From assembly GCF_008373765.1 (NCBI RefSeq), contig NZ_VUJW01000011.1:124001-188000 (forward strand): a stretch of 64,000 nucleotides of DNA. The letters are read 5' to 3'. This document shows positions 1-7,287 of this stretch, piece by piece. This DNA comes from Nocardioides antri (GTDB lineage Bacteria; Actinomycetota; Actinomycetes; Propionibacteriales; Nocardioidaceae). The first letter of the stretch is position 1. Each line of letters begins with the position of its first letter. A program made the position numbers and the translations under genes. The notes beneath the pieces were generated by a model. The model saw only the letters and a program-made list of their open reading frames with translations, did no database searches and was not told the origin of the DNA.

Positions 1-2
1 AG

Positions 3-620
3 AACCCGTACGGCGGCGGTGGCGGCGGCTCGTCGTTCAACGCCCCGGGGTCCGGCGGCTTCGAGCAGCCCAAGACCGACGGCGTCTCCATCGCCGCGCT
101 GGTGACCGGCCTGATCTGCTGCGCCCCGGTCAGCCTGATCCTCGGGTTCGTGGGGCTCGGCCGCACCAAGGGCGGGCAGCGCAAGGGCCGCGGCATGGCG
201 ATCACGGGCATCATCCTCGGCCTGCTCGGGCTGCTCGTGTGGGTCGGTGTCGGCATCGCCGGCGTTGCGGGGGTCAACTTCCTCGACTCCATCGTCACGC
301 CCGAGAACGCCGAGGTCGGCCAGTGCGTGAACGTCGACGAGGAGGGCGACGAGGTGTTCCTGCGCGAGGCCGAGTGCTCCGAGGAGCACGACGCCGAGAT
401 CGTCGCGGTCGCCGAGGTGACCGACGAGAACATCGAGCAGGTCGAGTCGCTCATGGTCGGGTACTGCGCGGAGGCCATCAGCGAGGACGACCGCGCCAAG
501 CTGACGGACTACCTCGGAGACCTGCAGGCCGTCACGGAGGACCCGAACGACGTCTCCGTCGGCGACCACCTGGTCTGCTACGTCGAGCCGGACGACAAGC
601 TCGACGAGCCGATCCTCTGA
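3..620 (+). CDS. DUF4190/Septum_form membrane protein, 5'-truncated
   Basis: The frame is open from the first complete codon at base 3, so the true start lies upstream of the window. The visible part begins with a Gly/Pro/Asn/Tyr-rich cytoplasmic tail (NPYGGGGGG). Two hydrophobic segments follow around bases 90-290, with the short basic loop RTKGGQRKGRG between them, as in DUF4190 proteins. The C-terminal part has the Septum_form pattern: VGQCVNVDEEG, then a second Cys in AECSEEHDAEIV. It ends seven bases before the next paralogue, so the two are probably co-transcribed. The C-terminal domain should sit outside the membrane and probably has a disulfide. The family name comes from septation work in mycobacteria; the biochemical role is unknown. 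The reading frame is certain; the function is only a family assignment. Confidence 0.85.
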   Translation, partial: NPYGGGGGGSSFNAPGSGGFEQPKTDGVSIAALVTGLICCAPVSLILGFVGLGRTKGGQRKGRGMAITGIILGLLGLLVWVGVGIAGVAGVNFLDSIVTPENAEVGQCVNVDEEGDEVFLREAECSEEHDAEIVAVAEVTDENIEQVESLMVGYCAEAISEDDRAKLTDYLGDLQAVTEDPNDVSVGDHLVCYVEPDDKLDEPIL

Positions 621-627
621 CCCGACC

Positions 628-1305
628 GTGAGCCACCCCTACGGCGGCGCGCCCGAGCCCGGCGAGCAGCCGCCGTACCAGCCCTACGGCTCCGCGCCCT
701 ACGGCGGCAGTCCCTACTCCCCGCCGGGTGCCTCTGCCACTGGACATGGCACCGACGGCGTCTCGATCGCCGGCTTCGTGCTCAGCCTGCTCTGCTGCAC
801 CAGCGTGGTCGGCCTCATCCTCGGCATCGTCGGGCTGAGCCGCACCAAGGACGGCGTCCGCAGCGGCCGGTGGGCGGCGGTGTCGGCCGTCGTGATCGGT
901 GCCATCGGGACCCTCGTCTTCGCGGGCAGCATCGTCTCCTTCGTGTGGTTCGGGACCAGCACGGTGCTCATCGACAACGCCGACGTCGGCCAGTGCGTGG
1001 ACATCGACGAGGTCGGGGACGGACCCGACGCGACGATCTGGGACAAGGACTGCGACGAGCCCCACGACGCGGAGATCGTCGTCGCCGACAACCTCACCTC
1101 GAGCGAGGCCGATGTGTTCGACGCCGACGAGCCGGACCCGGTCTGCGCCGACAGCCTCGACGAGGACTACCGGAGCGCGCTCGACTCGGGCGACTACGAG
1201 CTCGGGGTCGTCGTCGAGTCGGACGACCCGGACCCCGGCGACCCGTTCGTCTGCTACCTGCAACGCACGGACGGCGCTGACCTCGACGAGTCGATCGCCG
1301 ACTGA
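628..1305 (+). CDS. DUF4190/Septum_form membrane protein (second paralogue)
   Basis: The 225-residue protein starts at GTG 628, seven bases after the previous stop. Residues 1-40 are rich in Pro, Gly and Tyr (repeated PYGG and PYQPYG) and should be cytoplasmic. Two hydrophobic helices at about 45-70 and 88-112 flank the loop SRTKDGVRSGR, the DUF4190 hairpin. The rest is an acidic exported domain with VGQCVDIDEVG and DCDEPHDAEIVV, the paired-Cys Septum_form pattern, plus two later Cys. It is clearly a tandem duplicate of the upstream gene, with the same layout and the same VGQCV and HDAEIV motifs. The role is unknown; location at septum or cell wall is inference from the family name only. Confidence 0.88.
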   Translation: MSHPYGGAPEPGEQPPYQPYGSAPYGGSPYSPPGASATGHGTDGVSIAGFVLSLLCCTSVVGLILGIVGLSRTKDGVRSGRWAAVSAVVIGAIGTLVFAGSIVSFVWFGTSTVLIDNADVGQCVDIDEVGDGPDATIWDKDCDEPHDAEIVVADNLTSSEADVFDADEPDPVCADSLDEDYRSALDSGDYELGVVVESDDPDPGDPFVCYLQRTDGADLDESIAD

Positions 1306-1325
1306 CGAGGGGCTGGGCGTGAAGG

Positions 1326-2171
1326 ATGAGTGACAAGCCGCCGGAGGGCCTGACCCCGCCCGGTCCCGGGATGGACCCCACGCCCGAGTCGTCGCAGGGG
1401 CGGGCGACGCCCAGGTCCGGCGGGATGTCGCTCGAGGACTGGCTGGCGACCCAGCAGGCCGTTGGTCGGCCGCCGACGACGACGCGGATGCCGGCGCCCG
1501 TCGAGCGGTTCAACGCGAGCACCTCGCGCAAGATGGCCGGTTGGGCGCTCACCCTCTCGCTGCTGTTCTGCATCCCGTTCGCGTTCCTCGTGGCGATCGG
1601 CCTCGCGATCGCCGTCCTCGTGCGCGCCGCCGACGGCGGCGACCACGGCAGGGGCAGGGCGATCGCCGCGCTGGTCATCTCGGGGCTGCTCGTGATCGCG
1701 AACATCGCCTACGTCGTGGTGGTCGTGGTCAACGGCGTCGACACGACGGAGCGCGACGAGGACGGTCGCGTCACGGAGGCCGGGACGGTCACGCTCGACA
1801 AGCTCCGGGTCGGGGACTGCTTCAACGAGCCCAGGCTCGACGACATCCCGACCGACGGCTCGGATGGCGAGGCGTCCGCAACCGTGACGGTCGTGCCGTG
1901 CGCCCAGGAGCACCAGGCCGAGGTCTACCACATCATCACGCTGGAGAGTGACGACTACCCGGGCCAGAAGGCGCTCGACCGCCGTTCGCTCGACTGCTAC
2001 ACCGCCTTCAAGGACTACGTCGGCATTGCCTACCGCCGGTCGAAGCTCGACTTCGTCATGCACTTCCCCTCCAAGATGACCTGGCGTTTCGGCGATCGCA
2101 CCATCCTCTGCAGCCTGGCCCGGCCGGACGCCGGCAAGTTCACCGGAAGTCTCCGCGGCTCCCGGGAGTGA
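1326..2171 (+). CDS. DUF4190-like/Septum_form membrane protein (third paralogue)
   Basis: The start is ATG 1326, 20 bases after the previous gene, with a GAAGG sequence touching the start codon. The 281-residue protein has a Pro-rich N-terminal tail (about 1-65) and two hydrophobic helices (about 75-102 and 117-140) separated by a charged loop rich in Gly and Asp. The exported C-terminal domain has LRVGDCFNEP at about 160, then VVPCAQEHQAEVYHII, the Septum_form Cys and His pattern. It is more diverged than the first two, with a longer linker and different loop. Three consecutive copies suggest a dosage or specialisation role. It converges on phoD with nine bases between, and no terminator hairpin is visible there. 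Confidence 0.85.
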   Translation: MSDKPPEGLTPPGPGMDPTPESSQGRATPRSGGMSLEDWLATQQAVGRPPTTTRMPAPVERFNASTSRKMAGWALTLSLLFCIPFAFLVAIGLAIAVLVRAADGGDHGRGRAIAALVISGLLVIANIAYVVVVVVNGVDTTERDEDGRVTEAGTVTLDKLRVGDCFNEPRLDDIPTDGSDGEASATVTVVPCAQEHQAEVYHIITLESDDYPGQKALDRRSLDCYTAFKDYVGIAYRRSKLDFVMHFPSKMTWRFGDRTILCSLARPDAGKFTGSLRGSRE

Positions 2172-2180
2172 CGGACGGCC

Positions 2181-3827
2181 TCAGCCCTTCGTCTCCTCGC
2201 GAATGGTGTCGCGGACGATCCGCTCCCGGTCCGGGGCGTCGTTGGTGCGACGCGACCGCAGGCTGGTGCCCTCGGCCTGCAGGCCGCGCACGCCGTCCTC
2301 GATCACGAACGTCGCCCGGGTGAACGCGGCCGCGCCCGGCTCGCTGACCTTCGGGACGCAGCGGAAGCGCGCGGTGAGCGCGTCCGGGGTGATCGTGGTG
2401 CTGACGTAGCCGCGCAGGTTGGTCCAGAACCGCAGGTTGGGGTTCCACGCCGCCCACGGGTGCGTGCCGGTCGGCTCGTCGTAGCCGTCCCCGCCGGAGG
2501 AGATCGACGACGTGATCAGCTCGGAGCCGACCACCGGTGAGGTCGGGTCGGCGACGTCGGCGTACACGTCGGACGCCCAGTGCGCGTGGACGTCGCCGGT
2601 GAGGACCACGGGGTTGCGGACGCCGGCGTCCGTCCACGACCGGACGACGCGCTGCCGGGTCGCCGGGTAGCCGTCCCAGGCGTCCATCGACACGGTGGTC
2701 GCCGCTTCCGGGTCGCGGTCGCGCCGGCCGAAGAAGACCTGCTGGCCGAGCAGGTCCCACCCGGCTTCTGAGGCGGCGAACCCCGACGCCAGCCACTGCT
2801 CCTGCTCGCTGCCGAGCAGCGACCGCGACGGGTCGGCCGCTTCCGGGCAGTCCTTGTAGCCGTCGCCGCACGCCTGGTCCGAGCGGTACTGCCGGGTGTC
2901 GAGCATGTGGAACGTCGCGAGGCTGCCCCAGTGCACCCGGCGGAAGAGCTGCAGGTCCGGCCCGCTCAGCACCGACGTGCGACGCAGCGGGAGGTTCTCG
3001 TAGTAGGCGCGATACGCCGCTGCCCGCCGCTCGAGGAACCCGGGCTGCTCGACCGCCCGGTCGGCGAGGTCGTCGGCGTAGTTGTTGTCGACCTCGTGGT
3101 CGTCCCACACCACCAGCCACGGCGCGGCGGCGTGCGCGGCCTGGAGGTCAGGATCGGTCTTGTACTGGGCGTGCCGCTGCCGGTAGTTGGCCAGCGTCAC
3201 CGTCTCCGGTCCGGCGTGGTGGCGGCCGATGCCGTCGCCGGCGCCCTCGTACTGGTAGTCCCCGAGGTGCAGGACCAGGTCCGGTCGCTCGTCCGCCAGC
3301 GCGCCGTACGCGGTGAAGTAGCCGGCCGGGAGGTTCGAGCACGAGGCGAACGCCATCGTCATCGACGGTACGACGGCGCCCGGGGCGGGTGCCGTGACGC
3401 TGCGGCCGACGCCGCTGGTCCAGGCGCTCTGGCGGAACCGGTAGTAGTACTCGCGGCCGGGCTTCAGGCCGGTCACCTCGACGTGGACCGCGTGCGCCCA
3501 CGCGGGTGAGGCCGTGGCGGTGCCGGAGCGCACGACGTCGGTGAACCGCTCGTCGGTCGCGACCTGCCACAGCACCTCGTAGCTGCGCGACGGCATCCCG
3601 CCGAGGCCGTCCGGCTCGAGCGGCGACGGCGCGAGCCGGGTCCAGATGACGAAGCCGTCCGGCAGCGGGTCACCCGAGGCGACGCCGAGCGTGAACGGGT
3701 CCCGGCGCAGCGGCGCCGCAGCCGCGGTGGCGCGGGTGTCGAGGAAGCCGATCGGCCCCGTGACGGCAACGGTGGCGGCCCCGGTGAGGACACCGGCCCG
3801 CAACATGCTTCTCCGAGTGGAACGCAT
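2181..3827 (-). CDS. phoD: Secreted alkaline phosphatase D (PhoD family)
   Basis: The product is a Tat-exported phosphodiesterase/phosphomonoesterase that releases phosphate from organic esters outside the cell. The N-terminus MRSTRRSMLRAG followed by a hydrophobic run is a twin-arginine signal. A PhoD N-terminal Ig-like domain follows (VASGDPLPDGFVIWTRL), then the metallophosphatase core with FASCSNLPAGYF, HLGDYQYEG, WDDHEVDNNY and LTGDVHAHW; the Cys and clustered Asp/His are the usual metal ligands. From ATG 3827 it is 548 residues, normal for the family. A TTG four codons upstream (3839) is an alternative start. No Pho box was identified in the short divergent gap to the next gene. Confidence 0.93.
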   Translation of the reverse strand: MRSTRRSMLRAGVLTGAATVAVTGPIGFLDTRATAAAAPLRRDPFTLGVASGDPLPDGFVIWTRLAPSPLEPDGLGGMPSRSYEVLWQVATDERFTDVVRSGTATASPAWAHAVHVEVTGLKPGREYYYRFRQSAWTSGVGRSVTAPAPGAVVPSMTMAFASCSNLPAGYFTAYGALADERPDLVLHLGDYQYEGAGDGIGRHHAGPETVTLANYRQRHAQYKTDPDLQAAHAAAPWLVVWDDHEVDNNYADDLADRAVEQPGFLERRAAAYRAYYENLPLRRTSVLSGPDLQLFRRVHWGSLATFHMLDTRQYRSDQACGDGYKDCPEAADPSRSLLGSEQEQWLASGFAASEAGWDLLGQQVFFGRRDRDPEAATTVSMDAWDGYPATRQRVVRSWTDAGVRNPVVLTGDVHAHWASDVYADVADPTSPVVGSELITSSISSGGDGYDEPTGTHPWAAWNPNLRFWTNLRGYVSTTITPDALTARFRCVPKVSEPGAAAFTRATFVIEDGVRGLQAEGTSLRSRRTNDAPDRERIVRDTIREETKG

Positions 3828-3922
3828 GACGGGAGCCAATCGTGGTGGGGCGTCCGGACGTCGACGCGTGCGTGAAGAGTCCGTGACCGGATCGAGGTCG
3901 GACCATCGGGTACCGCCCGGCC

Positions 3923-4144
3923 ATGACTGCAGACGAGAGGATGGAAGCGATCCAGGCCGTTGTCGACCGGGTGACCTCGTGGCAGGACGGAGCGCCCGAG
4001 GGCACCGTTGCCGACGAGCTCCGCCGCGGCGCCGACGAGGTCGGCGTCGAGATGAGCGACGACGAGATCCGCCGCCTGGCCGACGAGATCGAGAACCGGC
4101 ACGCCGCCGTCTCGGCGGCCGAGGTGCTGGGCCGGTCGAGCTGA
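3923..4144 (+). CDS. Small acidic helical protein of unknown function
   Basis: This 73-residue ORF starts at ATG 3923 and is divergent from phoD. It reads as a compact, acidic, all-helical protein with no membrane segment, no Cys and no signal peptide. A central segment VEMSDDEIRRLADEIENR looks like a helix-turn-helix or EF-like helical hairpin but has no clear DNA-binding pattern. Codon choice is the same GC-ending pattern as its neighbours. The strong inverted repeat just after its stop supports it being a real transcribed gene. I do not recognise the family. Confidence 0.6.
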   Translation: MTADERMEAIQAVVDRVTSWQDGAPEGTVADELRRGADEVGVEMSDDEIRRLADEIENRHAAVSAAEVLGRSS

Positions 4145-4154
4145 CCCGACGCTC

Positions 4155-4193
4155 CGACTGACACGCCGGCCCTCGCGCCCGGCGTGTCAGTCG
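4155..4193. terminator. Bidirectional terminator hairpin
   Basis: A perfect 15-base inverted repeat: left arm 4155-4169 (CGACTGACACGCCGG), nine-base loop, right arm 4179-4193. It lies between two convergent genes, 11 bases after the stop of the 3923-4144 gene. It also contains the stop codon of the minus-strand gene (4187-4189). There is no long T-run, as is common for actinobacterial terminators. It probably ends transcription from both sides. Confidence 0.75.
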
Positions 4194-4441
4194 CGCTCGT
4201 CCTCCGCCCGCTTCTCCGCACCTGTCTCGAGGTACCCCGCGTCGTCCCCGCCGGCGCGCCCGACGAAGGTGTCATTGGGGCTGGTGCCCGTCGTGCTGTG
4301 CGGGTCGACGCCGGTCTCGTCGGGCTTCCCGCCGGTGTCCTCCGGGAGGCCGGACTGGACGGCAGCCGCGTCGTCGCGCGGCTCGGGCTCGGTGGCCGGG
4401 GCGTCGCCGAGAAGCGCCCGGAAACGTGACCAGAGGGACAT
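4187..4441 (-). CDS. Small acidic low-complexity protein
   Basis: This is an 84-residue product from ATG 4441, chosen because GGAGG sits five bases upstream. The first ten residues (MSLWSRFRAL) form a short amphipathic helix. The rest is acidic and low in complexity, rich in Asp, Glu, Gly, Pro and Thr, and probably disordered. The frame stays open upstream of 4441 but that part overlaps no ribosome site. The stop codon lies inside the terminator hairpin. Function is unknown. It is downstream of the MscS channel gene on the same strand with a 62-base gap, so co-transcription is possible. Confidence 0.6.
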   Translation of the reverse strand: MSLWSRFRALLGDAPATEPEPRDDAAAVQSGLPEDTGGKPDETGVDPHSTTGTSPNDTFVGRAGGDDAGYLETGAEKRAEDERD

Positions 4442-4503
4442 GCGATCCTCCTTGCCAGGGACGCCGGACAACCGGTCGGCGCCGGGGTCCTCCTCTCCGA
4501 GGA

Positions 4504-5586
4504 CTACCCCGCCTGTCGCAGGGCATCCCGGTATCCGCCGACCCGGCCGTCGGTGCCGGTCGTCTGCGTCCGCATCCGAGGCAGGGCCTGCGGATGGTGC
4601 GCTTGGACCCAGTCGAGAAGCTGCTCGCGCAGGTCGCACTTGAGGTCCCACGCGGACGACGCGTCCGCAGCGGACGCGGTGATCCGCACGACCATCGTCA
4701 GCTCGGTGTTGTCGGTGACCTGGAGGACCCATTCCCGGCGGTCCCAGAGCGGGTTCGCCTCGACCAGCTCCCGGGTCTTCGTGCGGAGCTCACCGACCGG
4801 CGCCGACGGGTCCAGGTGCAGCTCCAGGGCGGCCAGCACCCGCGACTCGGACCTGGTCCAGTTCTCGAACGGCGTGGTCGTGAAGTAGGTCGCGGGCAGC
4901 ACGAGTCGCCGCTCGTCCCAGAGGTGCACCACGACATAGGTCAGGGTCAGCTCCTCGATGCGCCCCCACTGCTGCTCGACGACCACGATGTCGTCGTACC
5001 TCAGCGCGTCGGTGAAGACCAGCTGCAGGCCGGCGAACATGTTGCTGAGCGTCGTCTGGGCCGCCAGGCCGGCCACGATGCCGACCAGGCCGGCCGAGGC
5101 CAGCACCGAGGCGCCGTACGTCCGCATCGTGTCGAACGTCATCAGGGCGGCGGCCAGCCCGATGATCGTGACGAGCACGGCGGTCAGCCGCCGGATGATC
5201 CCCAGCTGCGTGCGGACCCGCCGGGCGCGACGGTTGTCGCGGACGTCCACCTTGACCCGCCGCAGGACGCCGTCCTCGACGAGGAACGCCACACTGGCCA
5301 CCAGCCAGGACACCGCACCGATGGTCGCGATCACCAGTGCGTGCCGGACCGGACGTTGCACGTCGAGCGGCAGCCCCGCGGAACCCACCGCGGCGAGCTC
5401 GCTCGCCGAGACCAGGGTCGCCAGCCAGGCGAGGTGGCACCGTTCATGCGCTCGGAGGAGGAACGGCCGCCGGGCCACGCGGGCGGCGAGCGCCAGCGCC
5501 CGGCCGGAGAGCCATCCCACTGCAACAGCACCTGCGAACGTGCCCAGAAGTACCAACGTCGGTCGTGCGGCCAGCAGGTCGAGCAT
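4504..5586 (-). CDS. MscS-family mechanosensitive ion channel
   Basis: The product is an inner-membrane channel that should open on membrane tension to release solutes after osmotic downshock. The 360 residues hold hydrophobic helices near 10-30, 82-108 and 135-155, then the pore helix region with Gly/Ala-rich ASAGLVGIVAGLAAQTTLSNMFAGL and the beta-domain FTDALRYDDIVVVEQQWGRIEEL, the core MscS signature. The C-terminal cytoplasmic domain (about 240-330) is complete, and no cyclic-nucleotide domain is attached. The start at ATG 5586 has a weak AAGG upstream. It is the most upstream gene before the small acidic ORF. Confidence 0.9.
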   Translation of the reverse strand: MLDLLAARPTLVLLGTFAGAVAVGWLSGRALALAARVARRPFLLRAHERCHLAWLATLVSASELAAVGSAGLPLDVQRPVRHALVIATIGAVSWLVASVAFLVEDGVLRRVKVDVRDNRRARRVRTQLGIIRRLTAVLVTIIGLAAALMTFDTMRTYGASVLASAGLVGIVAGLAAQTTLSNMFAGLQLVFTDALRYDDIVVVEQQWGRIEELTLTYVVVHLWDERRLVLPATYFTTTPFENWTRSESRVLAALELHLDPSAPVGELRTKTRELVEANPLWDRREWVLQVTDNTELTMVVRITASAADASSAWDLKCDLREQLLDWVQAHHPQALPRMRTQTTGTDGRVGGYRDALRQAG

Positions 5587-5668
5587 GGATCCCTTCGGTT
5601 GGGTGTTCGGTCAGCGCTTCAGCTCTCGTCCGTACCCGATGCCCCACGGTGAACACGGGCGGCCTCCG

Positions 5669-5684
5669 CGTGAGGACCCTCACG
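5669..5684 (-). terminator. Possible terminator after the CrtA-like gene
   Basis: The inverted repeat CGTGAG-GACC-CTCACG lies about 30 bases beyond the stop of the CrtA-like gene, in the 127-base gap before the MscS start. The stem is only six bases, so this is a weak call. Nothing else was recognised in this gap. Confidence 0.3.
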
Positions 5685-5713
5685 GCACTGCTGACTCCCA
5701 AGTCCCCGCACCG

Positions 5714-6421
5714 TCAGGAGGCGCCCGTCGGCACGATGCGCGTCCGCCCCCTCCAGACGCCGTGCTCGGAGAGCGGACGGAAGCGGTAGGTGGCGAACTC
5801 GTGGTGGAAGTCGCGCCGTCCTCGTTCGGCCATCGCGGAGGCGTGCCGGTCCGCACCTGGCACGGCGGAGCGGCCGCGCACCATCTCCTCCATCTCGCGC
5901 ACGGTGCGCCAGACCGAGAACGTCGCGATCGTGCGCGGCGGCCGGAAGGCCGCGAGCGCGAGCGTGGTGCCCGGATGATCGCGGACCAGTCGTTCGACCG
6001 GCTTGCCCCACCGCAGGAACCGGGGAACCTCCCTCAAGCGCATTCGCGCGAGCGTGAACGCGACGACCGGCTCGTCCTGCTCCCACGCGCCGGCGCGCGC
6101 CGGCAGGCCGGGCAGCGCAGCCAGCGTCGACCACCGGCGCAGGTACTCCAGGCGCACGTGCCAGCCCTGGGAGAGGTGGCGGCCGAGGGGGTCCGCCGTC
6201 AGGAAGCGGTCGACGGCATCTTCGTCACGCCACTGCGCGAAGACGGCCAGGCGACGCAGCTGCATGCGGTCCGGCGACAGGGTGGGCGCCCCGAGCCGCA
6301 TGAGGGCCATGCACTCGCCATGGTCGAGCCCGGGCGCGGCGGTGGCGGACGGCGGACTCATCAGGGCTCGGGCGCTCACGGAGCGCGGGACCTCGGCGAG
6401 GTGGAAGGTGTGGACGGTCAC
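5714..6421 (-). CDS. CrtA-like (spheroidene monooxygenase-like) protein
   Basis: The 235-residue protein starts at GTG 6421, whose last bases form GTGA with the stop of the upstream gene, so translation is coupled. The sequence contains FHLAEVPRS at the N-terminus, a central RLRRLAVFAQWRDEDAVDRFL block and WRTVREMEEMVRG near 180. Together with the predicted dimeric alpha-beta barrel, this resembles spheroidene monooxygenase-like proteins of actinobacteria. The best-known members modify carotenoids or act like heme-binding barrels, but no carotenoid gene is nearby, so the substrate is unknown. It is the last gene of the operon that starts with the DinB-like protein. Confidence 0.65.
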   Translation of the reverse strand: MTVHTFHLAEVPRSVSARALMSPPSATAAPGLDHGECMALMRLGAPTLSPDRMQLRRLAVFAQWRDEDAVDRFLTADPLGRHLSQGWHVRLEYLRRWSTLAALPGLPARAGAWEQDEPVVAFTLARMRLREVPRFLRWGKPVERLVRDHPGTTLALAAFRPPRTIATFSVWRTVREMEEMVRGRSAVPGADRHASAMAERGRRDFHHEFATYRFRPLSEHGVWRGRTRIVPTGAS

Positions 6422-7275
6422 GACGCGCGCTCGAGCTTGTAGTGGAGGCGCACTGCCGGCGCGTTCCAGAGGCGCAGCTCGTGGTCCGTGCGGAGCACGC
6501 CGTGCTGGTCCAGGTAGACGCGAAACCGCTCGTGCAGCGGCGCCCGGGCGGCGTAGTCCCGGCGGTCGCGCACGACGACGTACGCGCCGTCCTGTCCGAA
6601 GCGGCCGGGTGACGACTCCAGGACGAGCGCACCGTCGTCGTCGACCGTGGGACGCAGGAACACCTGGACGTTGCCCGACTCGAGAGGAAACGCGACGTGC
6701 ACGCTCGGGCGGCTGGCCCCGGGCAGGGTGCGCGCCGAGTAGCTGCCGCTGAACACGCGCCGCCCGCTGCCGCGCAGCGTGCGCACCCACGCGGCCGCGA
6801 CCTGGGCGCCGTGCCGGTCACGGATCAGCGTGACCTCGCTGTCCATGCCGTGGGCCACGTCGAGGGGCCGCATCGGGAGGGCCAGCTGCTCGACCCGGCG
6901 ACCGAAGAGGCGGGCGACCAGCTCCCCGGCGGGCCAGAACAGCGGCGACCAGCCGGTCCACGCCTCCATCTGCCAGGCCGCCGTGTGCTCGTAGAAGTCG
7001 CGGATCTCCGGCCGCAGCCGCCCGGCGTCGAACCCGGGCCCGTCGAGCATCGCCATGGAGGGCAACAGACCGGCGTGCGCGTCGGCCCGCACCGGGACGC
7101 CCCCGTGCCGCACCGCCTCAGCCTGCACCCACTCGTCGGTGACCCGCGGCGAGCCGCTCATCGGTGCCTGCAGCCACCTCTCGCGGCCGTCGAGGTCGGC
7201 CTCCCGGCCGGTGAACCTCCAGAACTTCCGGGACCCGAGGTCCAGCACGTGACGCACAGCGGTGAATCCTGGCAC
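6418..7275 (-). CDS. Conserved protein of unknown function
   Basis: The 285-residue soluble protein starts at GTG 7275, 12 bases after the radical SAM stop. It overlaps the CrtA-like start by four bases, so it belongs to the same transcript. It has no signal peptide or membrane helix. There is a conserved-looking aromatic-rich middle (EIRDFYEHTAAWQMEAW and GWSPLFWPAGELVARLFGRR), then a beta-rich C-terminal half with VHVAFPLESGNVQVFLRP and WNAPAVRLHYKL. I recall similar uncharacterised actinobacterial proteins but cannot name a domain with certainty. Its link to the CrtA-like protein suggests a shared oxidative or lipid-related step, which is inference. Confidence 0.6.
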   Translation of the reverse strand: MPGFTAVRHVLDLGSRKFWRFTGREADLDGRERWLQAPMSGSPRVTDEWVQAEAVRHGGVPVRADAHAGLLPSMAMLDGPGFDAGRLRPEIRDFYEHTAAWQMEAWTGWSPLFWPAGELVARLFGRRVEQLALPMRPLDVAHGMDSEVTLIRDRHGAQVAAAWVRTLRGSGRRVFSGSYSARTLPGASRPSVHVAFPLESGNVQVFLRPTVDDDGALVLESSPGRFGQDGAYVVVRDRRDYAARAPLHERFRVYLDQHGVLRTDHELRLWNAPAVRLHYKLERAS

Positions 7276-7287
7276 ACCACCAGCGGG

